From positions 1 to 64,000 of the forward strand of contig JAMNXR010000011.1 of NCBI GenBank assembly GCA_023653055.1: a stretch of 64,000 nucleotides of DNA, written 5' to 3'. The translations under genes and the position numbers were made by a program. The stretch is from Burkholderiaceae bacterium. GTDB taxonomy: Bacteria > Pseudomonadota > Gammaproteobacteria > Burkholderiales > Burkholderiaceae_B. Within the stretch, counting starts at the first letter, position 1; each line of letters opens with the position of its first letter. The notes below the pieces were generated by a model. That model was not told the DNA's origin, searched no databases, and saw only the letters and a program-made list of their open reading frames with translations. Positions 44,028-52,733 of this stretch are shown in pieces.

Positions 44028-44082
44028 GACAAAAGGGGCGCTTTGAATTTTGCTCAGCAAAATCAAACGCCCCTTTCGTCAC
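44026..44082. repeat. 57-nt imperfect inverted repeat (long hairpin)
   Basis: GTGACAAAAGGGGCGCTTTG and the following ATTTTGCT pair with AGCAAAATCAAACGCCCCTT and TCGTCAC over about 27 positions, with one mismatch and two single-base bulges and a minimal loop. It lies 66 bp after the methionine synthase stop. On that strand it lacks a T-run, so a simple terminator is doubtful; a mobile or REP-like repeat or a 3' mRNA-stabilising hairpin are alternatives. Confidence 0.7.
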
Positions 44083-44147
44083 CTCACCTAAATGCTTTAA
44101 AACTTAAAAGCTAAGCGACCCCACCTCAAAGTTTTGAAGCTTTACGC

Positions 44148-45173
44148 TCAACCTAACTCTTTAGAAACAATCTCAGCCCCCGCCACAAGCGCCTGAAGCT
44201 TAGCATTCGCAATCGCGCGTGAAAGCGGCACCATTCCGCAGTTGGTGCAGCCATACAAATGCTCAGGCTTCACAAACTTCAACGCACGACGCAATACATC
44301 TGCGACTTGCTCTGGCGTCTCGACTGTATTCGTGGCCACATCAATCGCACCCACCAAAACGTCCTTGCCACGCAGCAACTCAATCAGATCCATCGGAACG
44401 CGAGAGTTTTGGCACTCCAGACTCACCTGATTAATCTGGCTCTGCGCCAAAAGTGGGAAGACTTTTTCGTATTGACGCCATTCGTCGCCCAGGCTTTGTT
44501 TCCATTTGATGTTGGCTTCGATACCGTAGCCATAGCAAATGTGAACAGCGCTTTTGCAAGTGAGACCTTGCGCGGCGCGCTCGAGCGTTTTGACACCCCA
44601 GTCACGGACTTCGTCAAAATAAACGTTGAATGCAGGTTCGTCGAACTGCACCACGTCGACGCCGACCGCAGCCAACTCTTTGGCCTCTTCATTCAAAATT
44701 TCGGCAAACGTCCAGGCCAGTTTTTCACGGCTGTGATAATAGTTGTCGTAGAGTGTGTCGATCATGGTCATCGGACCGGGCAACGTAAACTTGATCGGGC
44801 CCTTGGTCAGCATACGAAGACGCTTGGCATCCTCGACAAAGACAGGACCACCGCGGCTCACGCGATCCACCACTACAGGGACATCTGCGTCATAACGATT
44901 GCGGATACGAACCGTTTTTTTATTGACGAAATCAACGCCCTTTAGACTATCGATAAAGGTCGTGACAAAGTGCTGACGGGTTTGCTCGCCATCGCCAATC
45001 ACTGTAATGCCAGCACGTAACTGGTCATCAACGGACAAACGCATCGCATCCAATTTCGCTTGTGTCAGCGCTTCGCCTTGTAGCTGCCAAGGTGCCCAAA
45101 GCTTTTCAGGCTCTGCGAGCCACGCGGGTTTTGGGAGGCTGCCTGCGATGGTGGTGTTGATTTTATTAGACAT
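44148..45173 (-). CDS. Core MetE-type (cobalamin-independent) methionine synthase
   Basis: A 341-residue protein equivalent to the C-terminal catalytic half of MetE. The zinc ligands are visible: H211 and C213 in VHICYGYG, E253 in VSLECQN, and C312 in CTNCGM. DGEQTRQHFV (residues 61-70) and VQFDEPAFN (about 175-183) are also diagnostic. It most resembles short core-MetE proteins such as MesD; MesD depends on MesX (DUF1852), which is usually adjacent, but no such gene is seen here. It transfers a methyl group to homocysteine; the donor is uncertain. The leader carries an inverted repeat that includes the ATG. Confidence 0.85.
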   Translation of the reverse strand: MSNKINTTIAGSLPKPAWLAEPEKLWAPWQLQGEALTQAKLDAMRLSVDDQLRAGITVIGDGEQTRQHFVTTFIDSLKGVDFVNKKTVRIRNRYDADVPVVVDRVSRGGPVFVEDAKRLRMLTKGPIKFTLPGPMTMIDTLYDNYYHSREKLAWTFAEILNEEAKELAAVGVDVVQFDEPAFNVYFDEVRDWGVKTLERAAQGLTCKSAVHICYGYGIEANIKWKQSLGDEWRQYEKVFPLLAQSQINQVSLECQNSRVPMDLIELLRGKDVLVGAIDVATNTVETPEQVADVLRRALKFVKPEHLYGCTNCGMVPLSRAIANAKLQALVAGAEIVSKELG

Positions 45174-45260
45174 GGTGTGATGTGGACAAAAGTGTTAAGT
45201 GAACATTGTCGCAATTAGACAATAACTTGAAAGCATAAATGCCAGAATCACACCATGTCT
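45168..45260 (-). promoter_or_regulatory. Leader inverted repeat overlapping the methionine synthase start
   Basis: On the minus strand AGACATGGTGTGA (45260-45248) is exactly complementary to TCACACCATGTCT (45180-45168), a perfect 13-bp match. The second arm contains the start codon at 45173-45171 and the bases just before it. The 67 nt between the arms include a smaller repeat, ATTGTC and GACAAT. If transcription starts upstream of 45260, the mRNA could fold the initiation site into a stem, giving a switch on translation. The transcription start is unknown. Confidence 0.5.
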
Positions 45261-45278
45261 AGGGTAATCCCTTTGCCC

Positions 45279-46145
45279 TTACCTTGGAAACAGAAATGTA
45301 ATGCTTGCCCGACCGCCCCAGCCGGAAGGTCCGCCCGGAACAGAGCTGGCGTAATAGCGCGCACCTACGGAGAGCGATACAGGTAACTCTCCAAATTTAA
45401 CGATTTTGGACACTGTCGCATTGATTGGGTTTTCTGCGCGTCTGGCATCCCAATTAAAAGTTGACTGTGTATTAATTCCAAAGGTCCAAGCGGTTGGTGT
45501 GACGTAAGATACGAAGGGCTGATAGAAAAGATTGTTAGCCGTGCCGTAAGCAGAGTTGCCACCCGCATCCCAAGTGTTGTAGGCCAGTAAGCCAGCAGTC
45601 CATGGTTTTTTCATCACTAAGCCGACTGCACTGACACCCACGCCCGTCTGTGCAGTGCCGAAATTATTACCGGATAAAGACGGGGTGCTGACAATAGGAC
45701 CCACACCCCAAATAAAATCACCTGTGTTGGAGGGTGAGAAAAACGTTTCAATTAGCACTGGACCTACGCCCGATCCACTAAAGCCATTGACGTTATTGGA
45801 TTGCTCGATCGTGACAACAGGTCTTAGGATGTAATTCCAGCTGCTATTGAGCTTGACGGGAATAACAGGTTGCACCACGAGAGAATTGACCGTGCCCTTT
45901 TTATCGAGGCCAATATTGGCATCGTAGTTGTATTGAAAGGGTACGGATATCAAATCGGCGACCGGGTTAGTCAATTTTGCTGCGAGATCTGAGGCGTCTG
46001 CTTTTGCGGCGGGTACATTGCCTGCTTTTGGTGCAGATGGTGTAGGTTGTGCAAAAGCACTGGTTGCATAAATGAAGAGTGCTAGGCTTGCCGAAATCGA
46101 CCAGGCCAGCTGATTTTTCTTAAGTAATGAATGTGTGATTTTCAT
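45279..46145 (-). CDS. Exported, probable outer-membrane beta-barrel protein
   Basis: A protein of about 288 residues. The signal peptide is HSLLKKNQLAWSISASLAL with cleavage after SAFAQ near residue 32, followed by a Pro/Ala-rich linker (PTPSAPKAGNVPAAKAD). The rest is rich in short amphipathic strands with alternating Gly, Asn and aromatics and ends in ASITFLFPR; this profile is typical of outer-membrane barrels often annotated as transporter or neuromedin U-like. LISVPFQYNYDANIG is conserved in that group. The ATG at 46145 was chosen over the longer frame to 46235. It lies upstream of the methionine synthase on the same strand with no clear terminator between. Confidence 0.75.
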   Translation of the reverse strand: MKITHSLLKKNQLAWSISASLALFIYATSAFAQPTPSAPKAGNVPAAKADASDLAAKLTNPVADLISVPFQYNYDANIGLDKKGTVNSLVVQPVIPVKLNSSWNYILRPVVTIEQSNNVNGFSGSGVGPVLIETFFSPSNTGDFIWGVGPIVSTPSLSGNNFGTAQTGVGVSAVGLVMKKPWTAGLLAYNTWDAGGNSAYGTANNLFYQPFVSYVTPTAWTFGINTQSTFNWDARRAENPINATVSKIVKFGELPVSLSVGARYYASSVPGGPSGWGGRASITFLFPR

Positions 46146-46246
46146 GTTGTTAATGGCTATATTTTTAAATACATTGATTTGAAAAAATTGAGTACTGCAT
46201 CGTTCATGTACTGGATTATTCACGCACTGCAGCATTCACATAAAAT

Positions 46247-47884
46247 TTATTTCGCAGCTTGATCGTGTGGGCGCATGCTGGGTGCAGCGACAGGTGCTTG
46301 AAAATCAACAGCCTGGGCGCGTACCTGTAAATCTGCTCTCAACGCGGATTTTAATATTTTATGGGTAGGTGTGAGCGGCAGCTCCGCTAAAAAACTCACA
46401 AATCGGGGCACTTTGACTGCCGTGAGGCGTGCGCGGCACCAGTTCACAACATCTTGTTCGGTTAAATGTGCACCTAGGTTCTTTACGGCGGCAATCAAAA
46501 TCTCGTCCTCGCCGAGTTCCGAGGGTACGGCAATGGCTGCGACCTGATATATGCCCGGAAGCTCGCCAATCACCATTTCAAGCTCAGCCGCAGCGATATT
46601 TTCACCTCGTCTGCGAGTAATGTCTTTTTTGCGTGACAGATGAAAGTAGTACCCATCTTCGTCGCATTTGACGAGATCGCCGGTTTTAAGCCAGCCATCA
46701 TGAAACGCCTGCTCTGTTTGTTCTGGGTCCCTAAAATAACCTTGCATTGCGATGGGGGTTTTGACCCATAGTTCACCCGCCTCGCCTGCGGGGACATCGA
46801 GGCCCTCATCATCGACGATGCGGCAGATTGCCCAAGGGCGGTCTGGATCAGGATGTTTGCCAGGCAAGCCCATGCTGCCTGGTTTATCCGGACCTTCCCA
46901 AGGGTTGCATGTGACACCAGGAATCTCGGTCATACCAAAACCTGAAAATAGTTTATGAATACCGAAGGCTTGGCGGAAAACGGCGGCAGACCCTTTGCGT
47001 ACCCCGTATGCGACACGCAGTGTGTGATCAGGTCGATATTCGCTACGGTCACGCGCGCATAAGATTGTGCCGATGGCCTCGATTACATTCACTACGGTTG
47101 CGCCGTGATCGGCAGCGCTGTGCCAGAAGTTGGAGGCGGAGAAGCGCGGGATCAGGATCATGCAGGCGCCACTCGCCAGCACGCCACTTAAAGAATAAAA
47201 GACCGCATTCACGTGGAAGAAAGGCAAAATAATCATGACCCGATCTTCCGGCTGTAAATGCAGACGTCCAACATTGGCCTCACCAGCAGTGACTAGATTG
47301 AACTGGCTATGCATGACACCTTTTGGAAAGCCTGTAGTGCCGGAGGTGTAAATAATGATGCAGGTATCGTTTGGTTTACCTTGAGGCGATTGTTGCAACG
47401 CACAAGATTGATTGATGGCGCCTGACAAAGAATCTGCTTCCTCGGCAGGCGCATCAAGCCTAAGGATCCAGGGGGTACTCTCGATGTTTTTCAACGCGCT
47501 TTCAACGATTGGAATGACTGCAGTATCTGCGATCACGCCGCACACCTCTGCGTGCTTGAAGACATAGCTCGTTTCACGTTCACCAAAGTCTGGATTGACC
47601 GGCACCATAATGGCGCCTAAGTAAGCGAGCGCAAACAGCGTCAGTACATGTGCCGCATCATTGCGACCCAGGATCGCGACACGCATACCGTGACGCACAC
47701 CCCGTTGGTGGAGCGCTTGCGCGAGTTTTTTATATTTTTGATCGAATTCAGACCAAGACAGCGTATTGCTCTCTTTAATAATGAAAGGCGCATCGCCTTT
47801 GATCGCTAAACGACTGGCAAAGGCATCGTGCAAGCTGCCATCGTGAGGACGAAAGGTGTTGAGGACGGCGAGCGGTGTTTGCAT
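46247..47884 (-). CDS. Acyl-CoA ligase (AMP-binding, CaiC-like)
   Basis: An adenylate-forming ligase of about 545 residues. It has IIYTSGTTGFPKGVMHSQ (phosphate loop, about residues 180-197), FGMTEIPG, LKTGDLVKCDEDGYY and RKKDITRRRGENIAAAELE, and the C-terminal catalytic Lys in PTHKILKSAL. KDITRRRGENIA is the pattern of crotonobetaine/carnitine-CoA ligases and relatives. The ATG at 47884 (MQTPLAVLNT) is preferred to a longer frame at 47968, which would run into the divergent Bug promoter region. It probably activates a carboxylic acid imported by a nearby receptor; the acid is not known. Confidence 0.9.
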   Translation of the reverse strand: MQTPLAVLNTFRPHDGSLHDAFASRLAIKGDAPFIIKESNTLSWSEFDQKYKKLAQALHQRGVRHGMRVAILGRNDAAHVLTLFALAYLGAIMVPVNPDFGERETSYVFKHAEVCGVIADTAVIPIVESALKNIESTPWILRLDAPAEEADSLSGAINQSCALQQSPQGKPNDTCIIIYTSGTTGFPKGVMHSQFNLVTAGEANVGRLHLQPEDRVMIILPFFHVNAVFYSLSGVLASGACMILIPRFSASNFWHSAADHGATVVNVIEAIGTILCARDRSEYRPDHTLRVAYGVRKGSAAVFRQAFGIHKLFSGFGMTEIPGVTCNPWEGPDKPGSMGLPGKHPDPDRPWAICRIVDDEGLDVPAGEAGELWVKTPIAMQGYFRDPEQTEQAFHDGWLKTGDLVKCDEDGYYFHLSRKKDITRRRGENIAAAELEMVIGELPGIYQVAAIAVPSELGEDEILIAAVKNLGAHLTEQDVVNWCRARLTAVKVPRFVSFLAELPLTPTHKILKSALRADLQVRAQAVDFQAPVAAPSMRPHDQAAK

Positions 47885-47995
47885 ATTGGTGTAAAGACTT
47901 CGTTGTGTTCTGGTCTGCAGTTGCGTAAGCTTATTACAGATTGTGTAGACGGTAATCGTCAAAACCAATATCAGAATACGTATCAGGAGATAAGA

Positions 47996-48973
47996 ATGTA
48001 TCGAAAGGTCTCGGCTTTGCTTTGCGGCATGTTGCTAGTGTGTAGTGCAGCCCATGCAAATCCTACGATTAGCTATCCCGAACGCCCCATCCGCATCGTA
48101 GTGCCCTTTGTCGCAGGCGGCGGCGGTGATTTCATTGCAAGGGCATGGTCCGATAAGTTTTCCGACACTCTCAAACAACCTGTGATTATTGAAAATCGAG
48201 GTGGTGGCAATACTGTTGTGGGAACCGATCTTGTGGTCAAGGCCGCGCCTGATGGCTACACGCTCTTGTTGGTCAGTCCGACAATTTCAACCAATCCGAC
48301 CTTGTTGCCGAATCTCCCCTACAAAACGCCAGAGGCTTTTGCGCCTGTGGGTCAGGTGATTACCTATGCGATGGGCGTCGCAGTCAGTAGCGGTCTGCCA
48401 ATCAATAATGTGGCGGAACTCGTGGCGTTTGCCAAGAAAAATCCAGGCAAGCTCACCACTGCGACGTCAGGTGAGGGCTCCGCAACTGATTTAGCCGCAG
48501 AGCTTTTCATGGCGGTAACGGACACGAAAATCACTAAGATTCCATACAAGGGTGCAGGGCAGGGCGTGCTTGATGTCGCAAGTGGACACGTCGATATGTT
48601 GTTTACGGGTATGTCTCAACTCAAGCCGCATCTCGATAGTAAGCGAATCAAGTTGATCGCGACTTCTGGTGCTGAGCGCTTAAAGTCAGCCCCTGACACG
48701 CCAACGATTGCGGAGCAAGGCTATCCTGGTTTTAACGCCGTAGTGTGGTGGGGTGTATTAGCCCCTGCCGGTACACCCAAGGAGATTGTTGCCAAGATCA
48801 ACGAAGCGCTTCGCGTGAGCTTGGCGCAACCTGAGGTCGAGAAACGTTTGGCGGTGATTGATGGTGTAGTGGCTGTGTCCTCTCCCGCAGAGTTTGAAAC
48901 TTTTCTTAAAAAAGAAATTGCGACTTGGAGCAAGTTGCTCAGGCCATCAGATTCGAACAAAGAAAAAAAATAA
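47996..48973 (+). CDS. Bug/TctC-family periplasmic solute receptor (12 of 14)
   Basis: A 325-residue receptor, signal peptide MYRKVSALLCGMLLVCSAAHA with cleavage after AHA (residue 21). Landmarks are VVPFVAGGGGDFIA, IENRGGGNTVVG (the usual KPGA is replaced by RGGG), PDGYTLLLV and KIPYKGAGQGVLD. CAGGAGA lies 6 bp before the ATG at 47996. It shares a 111-bp divergent region with the CoA ligase and is followed 28 bp later by a hydroxyisobutyrate-dehydrogenase-like gene, so a receptor-dehydrogenase operon is likely. Confidence 0.92.
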   Translation: MYRKVSALLCGMLLVCSAAHANPTISYPERPIRIVVPFVAGGGGDFIARAWSDKFSDTLKQPVIIENRGGGNTVVGTDLVVKAAPDGYTLLLVSPTISTNPTLLPNLPYKTPEAFAPVGQVITYAMGVAVSSGLPINNVAELVAFAKKNPGKLTTATSGEGSATDLAAELFMAVTDTKITKIPYKGAGQGVLDVASGHVDMLFTGMSQLKPHLDSKRIKLIATSGAERLKSAPDTPTIAEQGYPGFNAVVWWGVLAPAGTPKEIVAKINEALRVSLAQPEVEKRLAVIDGVVAVSSPAEFETFLKKEIATWSKLLRPSDSNKEKK

Positions 48974-49001
48974 TCTGAGAACATATCATCAGGAGACGGT
49001 T

Positions 49002-49916
49002 ATGAAGCTAGGTCTGATTGGCTTGGGCAATATGGGTGTGCATTTTGGAACGCGTCTGTTGGCAGCGCAATACGACTTGACGGTCTTTGATATCAATCCC
49101 GCGATGGTCAAGCGGCTGGCTGACAAGGGGGCAAAGGTTGCGCGCAGTCCACTTGAAATGGCTAATTCTTGTGAGGTAGTTTTGTTGTGTTTACCGATGC
49201 CTGAAGCGGTCGCAGCCGTCGCGACGGGCACTACCGTTGTGCAGGGCGTGATGCATGGTTCTGCGGTAAAGGTGATTGTCGATTTGTCCACCACAGGACC
49301 GTCTGTGACGAGTGAGGTCGCTCCGCTTGTTCAAGCGCAAGGGGTCGAATTTCTGGGTGCTCCTGTCAGTGGCGGAACCGTCGCGGCAGAAAAGGGGACG
49401 CTGACGATCATGGTATCTGGCAAGGAGAGTCTGGTTCAGACACTCGATCCAGTGTTTAAAACAATAGGTAAAAATTTGTTTTATCTCGGAGAGGATCCGA
49501 GCCTGGGTCAAACAATGAAGATCATCAACAACACGCTTTGTGCGGTGGGCATGGTCGCGAGTTGCGAGGCTCTGGTCTATGGTGCCAAGGCCGGTCTGGA
49601 TTCAAAATTGATGCTCGATGTGTTGAACGTCTCTAGCGGGCGCTCATTTGCGACACTGGAAAAAATCCCTCAGTGCATCTTGAATCGTGAATTTCCCACG
49701 CGCTTTACGACAGAGTTGATTCACAAAGACATCAAGCTTTGCATTGAGGAGGCTGAAAAGCTGGGGGCGCCAATGATGGTCAGTCAGGCGGCCCGAGCTT
49801 TTCTCGCGTTTTCCATCACGCAAGGTGATGGAAAAAAGGATTACGCGCACACCATCAAGCATTTCGAAGGTTGGGCGGGCGTCGAATTTGGTCAAGCGAG
49901 TGAATCAGCTCAGTAA
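49002..49916 (+). CDS. 3-Hydroxyisobutyrate dehydrogenase-family oxidoreductase
   Basis: A 304-residue beta-hydroxyacid dehydrogenase. It has GLIGLGNMGVHFGTRL (Rossmann), the canonical substrate loop GAPVSGGTVAAEKGTLTIM and the catalytic Lys in GQTMKIINNTL. The C-terminal all-helical domain is complete. The ATG at 49002 was chosen because CAGGAGAC lies upstream and MKLGLIGLGN is the family start; an in-frame extension from 48894 overlaps the Bug gene. It follows that Bug gene and converges on the MmgE/PrpD gene at 49905 with a 12-bp overlap. Confidence 0.92.
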   Translation: MKLGLIGLGNMGVHFGTRLLAAQYDLTVFDINPAMVKRLADKGAKVARSPLEMANSCEVVLLCLPMPEAVAAVATGTTVVQGVMHGSAVKVIVDLSTTGPSVTSEVAPLVQAQGVEFLGAPVSGGTVAAEKGTLTIMVSGKESLVQTLDPVFKTIGKNLFYLGEDPSLGQTMKIINNTLCAVGMVASCEALVYGAKAGLDSKLMLDVLNVSSGRSFATLEKIPQCILNREFPTRFTTELIHKDIKLCIEEAEKLGAPMMVSQAARAFLAFSITQGDGKKDYAHTIKHFEGWAGVEFGQASESAQ

Positions 49917-51254
49917 GTGGGTCAAGGGCGTCACTGAGGGCAATGTTCTGAAGTGATGCACTGACTCGCGAATCTGTTGGATTCTTTTTGAGTCGAGTCC
50001 TGATAGTGGCATGAGGTGGTTAAATTTACTGTCCACTTCATCCCATGTCACACCTGTCGGACCAGAGCCTCGCGCTGCTCGGCAGGTGTTTGAAATTTTC
50101 CGGCCATCCTTAAGTGTAATGATCACAGTGCCGCCATGACGATGGGTAAAGCGATCCGGAAGCGGTGCAGGATGTGGATCGAACACGACCTTGTCTTGAA
50201 GCGCTGCAATTTTAGGATCCATCATGGATTCTTTATTAATATGCTTCCAAGTAAAGCCTCGATCCACGATGGCTGCCGCAACAAAATACACAACACTATG
50301 TGCGGCAGAAATCAGATCCGTCGGATGGTGGGGGGCCATCCAGTCTTTCATTTGTGCGGCTGAAATCATCACCTCTTTGATCTCATCCGGATGAACGTTG
50401 CCCTCAATTGCTGCATTCGCAGCGGCCTCGGCGACAGCATGAAAAGGGTGAGCGCCTGGCATGAGTTTGATTGCCATATCGGTACAGATATCCCACGACT
50501 GTCCAAAGTCCTTGGTGATATCTTCGATCGCTGTGCCGCCTAAGGCACTGAGAAACCCTCTAGGCGCCTCAAGAATAGCGGTCTCGGATTTGAAACCACG
50601 CTTTGCTGCCAAGGCAGCTTGAATGCCAGAGCTTGCCGACATCCCTGCGTGATACTCACGTGCACAACTGGTGTCGGCAGCGATGGCCATGCCGCCGATC
50701 GACGTGGCCGCGATGGCGATAGCTTGGGTCATTTGCTCTTCGTTGAGTTGAAGCAGTTTGCCGATTGCGACTGCACCGCCAAAGACGGTTGAGAAACTGC
50801 CATGAAAGCCGTTTTTCATACGGCCTGGCGTGAGGGACTCGTCAATGCGACCTGCGATTTCGTACCCAATCACCATGGCTTCCAATACTTGCATGCCAGA
50901 GGCACCCATATGCTCGGCCATGGCAATTGAGGAGGTGGAAATGATTGTGCCGATATGTGCGATGCTACGCATATCGCTATCATCAGAGGCGGCGGCATCG
51001 CTGGCCAGCGCGTTGACTTTAGCTGCTGCTGTAACGGGAAGTTTGTGATTTTTAAACCAAACCGTTGATTGAGCGGCGCCGCCATCGTCTAAGGCCAGTT
51101 CTCTGATGATCTTAGCGGAGTCGATTTCAGTACCGGCGGCTACGCTCGCAAGGGTGCTGGAAATACACATCTCGGCGCGCTCGAGCGCAAGAGGGGGAAG
51201 ATCCACTATGTGAGTTTGCACGGCAAAGCGTGCCAGTGTGCCGGCGATCGTCAT
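49905..51254 (-). CDS. MmgE/PrpD-family protein
   Basis: A 449-residue MmgE/PrpD protein; the family includes 2-methylcitrate dehydratase (PrpD), cis-aconitate decarboxylase and iminodisuccinate epimerase. Evidence is the all-helical N-terminal domain with VIGYEIAGRIDESLTPGRMKNGFHGSFSTVFGGAVAIGKLLQLN (the GFHGS segment equals GWHxT), plus a C-terminal MPGAHPFHAVAEAA stretch and a final Arg/Gly-rich loop, ISNTCRAARGSGPTGVTWDEV. It lies back to back with a second, divergent MmgE/PrpD gene 104 bp away and convergent with the dehydrogenase at 49002. The substrate is not known. Confidence 0.88.
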   Translation of the reverse strand: MTIAGTLARFAVQTHIVDLPPLALERAEMCISSTLASVAAGTEIDSAKIIRELALDDGGAAQSTVWFKNHKLPVTAAAKVNALASDAAASDDSDMRSIAHIGTIISTSSIAMAEHMGASGMQVLEAMVIGYEIAGRIDESLTPGRMKNGFHGSFSTVFGGAVAIGKLLQLNEEQMTQAIAIAATSIGGMAIAADTSCAREYHAGMSASSGIQAALAAKRGFKSETAILEAPRGFLSALGGTAIEDITKDFGQSWDICTDMAIKLMPGAHPFHAVAEAAANAAIEGNVHPDEIKEVMISAAQMKDWMAPHHPTDLISAAHSVVYFVAAAIVDRGFTWKHINKESMMDPKIAALQDKVVFDPHPAPLPDRFTHRHGGTVIITLKDGRKISNTCRAARGSGPTGVTWDEVDSKFNHLMPLSGLDSKRIQQIRESVHHFRTLPSVTPLTHLLS

Positions 51255-51358
51255 GTTTGTCCTTCGTTTTATTTGTTAGGATGATAGGCTAGCTGTGATA
51301 ATTACACACTGCAAGATAAAAAATAATTAAATCACGAGACTGAATCAAGGATGTCGTT

Positions 51359-52705
51359 ATGAATACCTCGCAATTATTGTGTGCGAACGTCCATGAAAAT
51401 CGCTGGGAAAATATCGCCCAAACTGTTCGTCACGAAGCCAAGCGTTCACTGCTCAACTATTTTGCAGTGGGTTTTGCAGGGGCACATGACCCTACGATTG
51501 AAAAACTCGTCGCAACCTACACGTCATTTTCTGCGAAGCAGCAGGCCTCCATCATTGGACGTCCGGAGCGAACGGACATGCTCAATGCTGCAGCGCTCAA
51601 TGCGATGAGCGCCAATGTATTTGATTATGATGATACCCACCTGCGGACGGTGATTCATCCGACGGCGCCGATTGCGGCAGCCTTGCTTGCGTATGCCGAA
51701 GTCAACCGGGTCTCGGGTCGTGACTTTCTTCAGGCCTTGATTCTTGGTATGGAGGTTGAGTGCCGAGTGGGCAACGCAATCTCCCCCTATCATTACAATC
51801 GCGGTTGGCATATCACCTCAACCTGCGGTGCCCTGGGTGCCGCGATCGCAATCGGTTGGTTATTACGCTTGTCGCCAACTCAGTTGAACTGGGCATTGGG
51901 TGGCGCGGCTAATCAAGCCTGCGGAATCGTGGAAACACTGGGGACAATGGCCAAAAGCTTAAGCGTCGGCAATGCAGCACGTAATGGTATGTTGTCTGCA
52001 CTGTTAGCGGCTCAAAATTTCGACGGTCCGTTAGCGCCACTAGATGGCGTGCGGGGTTTTCTGAATGTGATGGGCGAAAAGCCCGACCTCGCGGGTATCA
52101 ACGACAAGTTTGGCGAGCATTGGGAGGCGGCGCTCAACACCTACAAGCCATACCCCTGTGGCATCGTACTCAATCCAGTGATCGAAGCATGTTTGCAACT
52201 TTCAGCTCGTAAAGAGGTTGTTCATAATCTTTTACAGCGTTTGCAAAGCGTGGAAGTGACTGGTCAAAAACTTTTGCGTGATCGCACGGATCGTCCAGGC
52301 GTACAAACTGGACGCGAGTCACAGGTGAGTGCGCAGCATGCAGTGGCGGTGTCCCTCCTAAGTGGGCATGCAGGACTCGCGCAGTTTAGCGATGCGGCAG
52401 TTCAGGATCCCGCAAATAGAGCACTTGGTGCAAAGCTTAGATTTACTGTTGACGATACCTTTTCTATTGATGCGGCTAAAGTGACTTTGCATTTTGTTTC
52501 AGAGCCTTCTGTCACAGTCGTGGTCGAGCAGGCAAGGGGATCGACGGGTCGGCCACTCACCGATCAGGATATTGAAAATAAATTTAAAACTTTAAGCACT
52601 CAAGCCGATACAGGCTGTGATCAGGATGCACTAATCAAGGCTGTCTGGGAAATTGATGCTCTTGATGATGTCGGTGCCTTGATGGCGCTGGCCCGTCAGT
52701 CTTGA
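51359..52705 (+). CDS. MmgE/PrpD-family protein (second copy)
   Basis: A 448-residue MmgE/PrpD protein. It has ALILGMEVECRVGNAISPYHYNRGWHITSTCGALGAAIAIGWLL with the family GWHxTxxxG segment, VNAAALNAMSANVFDYDDTH near the N-terminus, and YKPYPCGIVLNPVIEACLQL, which carries the conserved KPYPCG. It diverges from the first copy and is followed by a dehydrogenase, an ABC importer, a Bug receptor and an SDR, all rightward. It may isomerise or dehydrate an intermediate of that module. The pathway is not recognised. Confidence 0.9.
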   Translation: MNTSQLLCANVHENRWENIAQTVRHEAKRSLLNYFAVGFAGAHDPTIEKLVATYTSFSAKQQASIIGRPERTDMLNAAALNAMSANVFDYDDTHLRTVIHPTAPIAAALLAYAEVNRVSGRDFLQALILGMEVECRVGNAISPYHYNRGWHITSTCGALGAAIAIGWLLRLSPTQLNWALGGAANQACGIVETLGTMAKSLSVGNAARNGMLSALLAAQNFDGPLAPLDGVRGFLNVMGEKPDLAGINDKFGEHWEAALNTYKPYPCGIVLNPVIEACLQLSARKEVVHNLLQRLQSVEVTGQKLLRDRTDRPGVQTGRESQVSAQHAVAVSLLSGHAGLAQFSDAAVQDPANRALGAKLRFTVDDTFSIDAAKVTLHFVSEPSVTVVVEQARGSTGRPLTDQDIENKFKTLSTQADTGCDQDALIKAVWEIDALDDVGALMALARQS

Positions 52706-52733
52706 GATGACTTTCGCAATGGAGGCACAACCT

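Noticed and set aside
44259-44945. 228-codon rightward reading frame inside the methionine synthase gene
   Set aside because: The opposite strand encodes a protein with all MetE zinc ligands; this frame has none and lacks a credible start.
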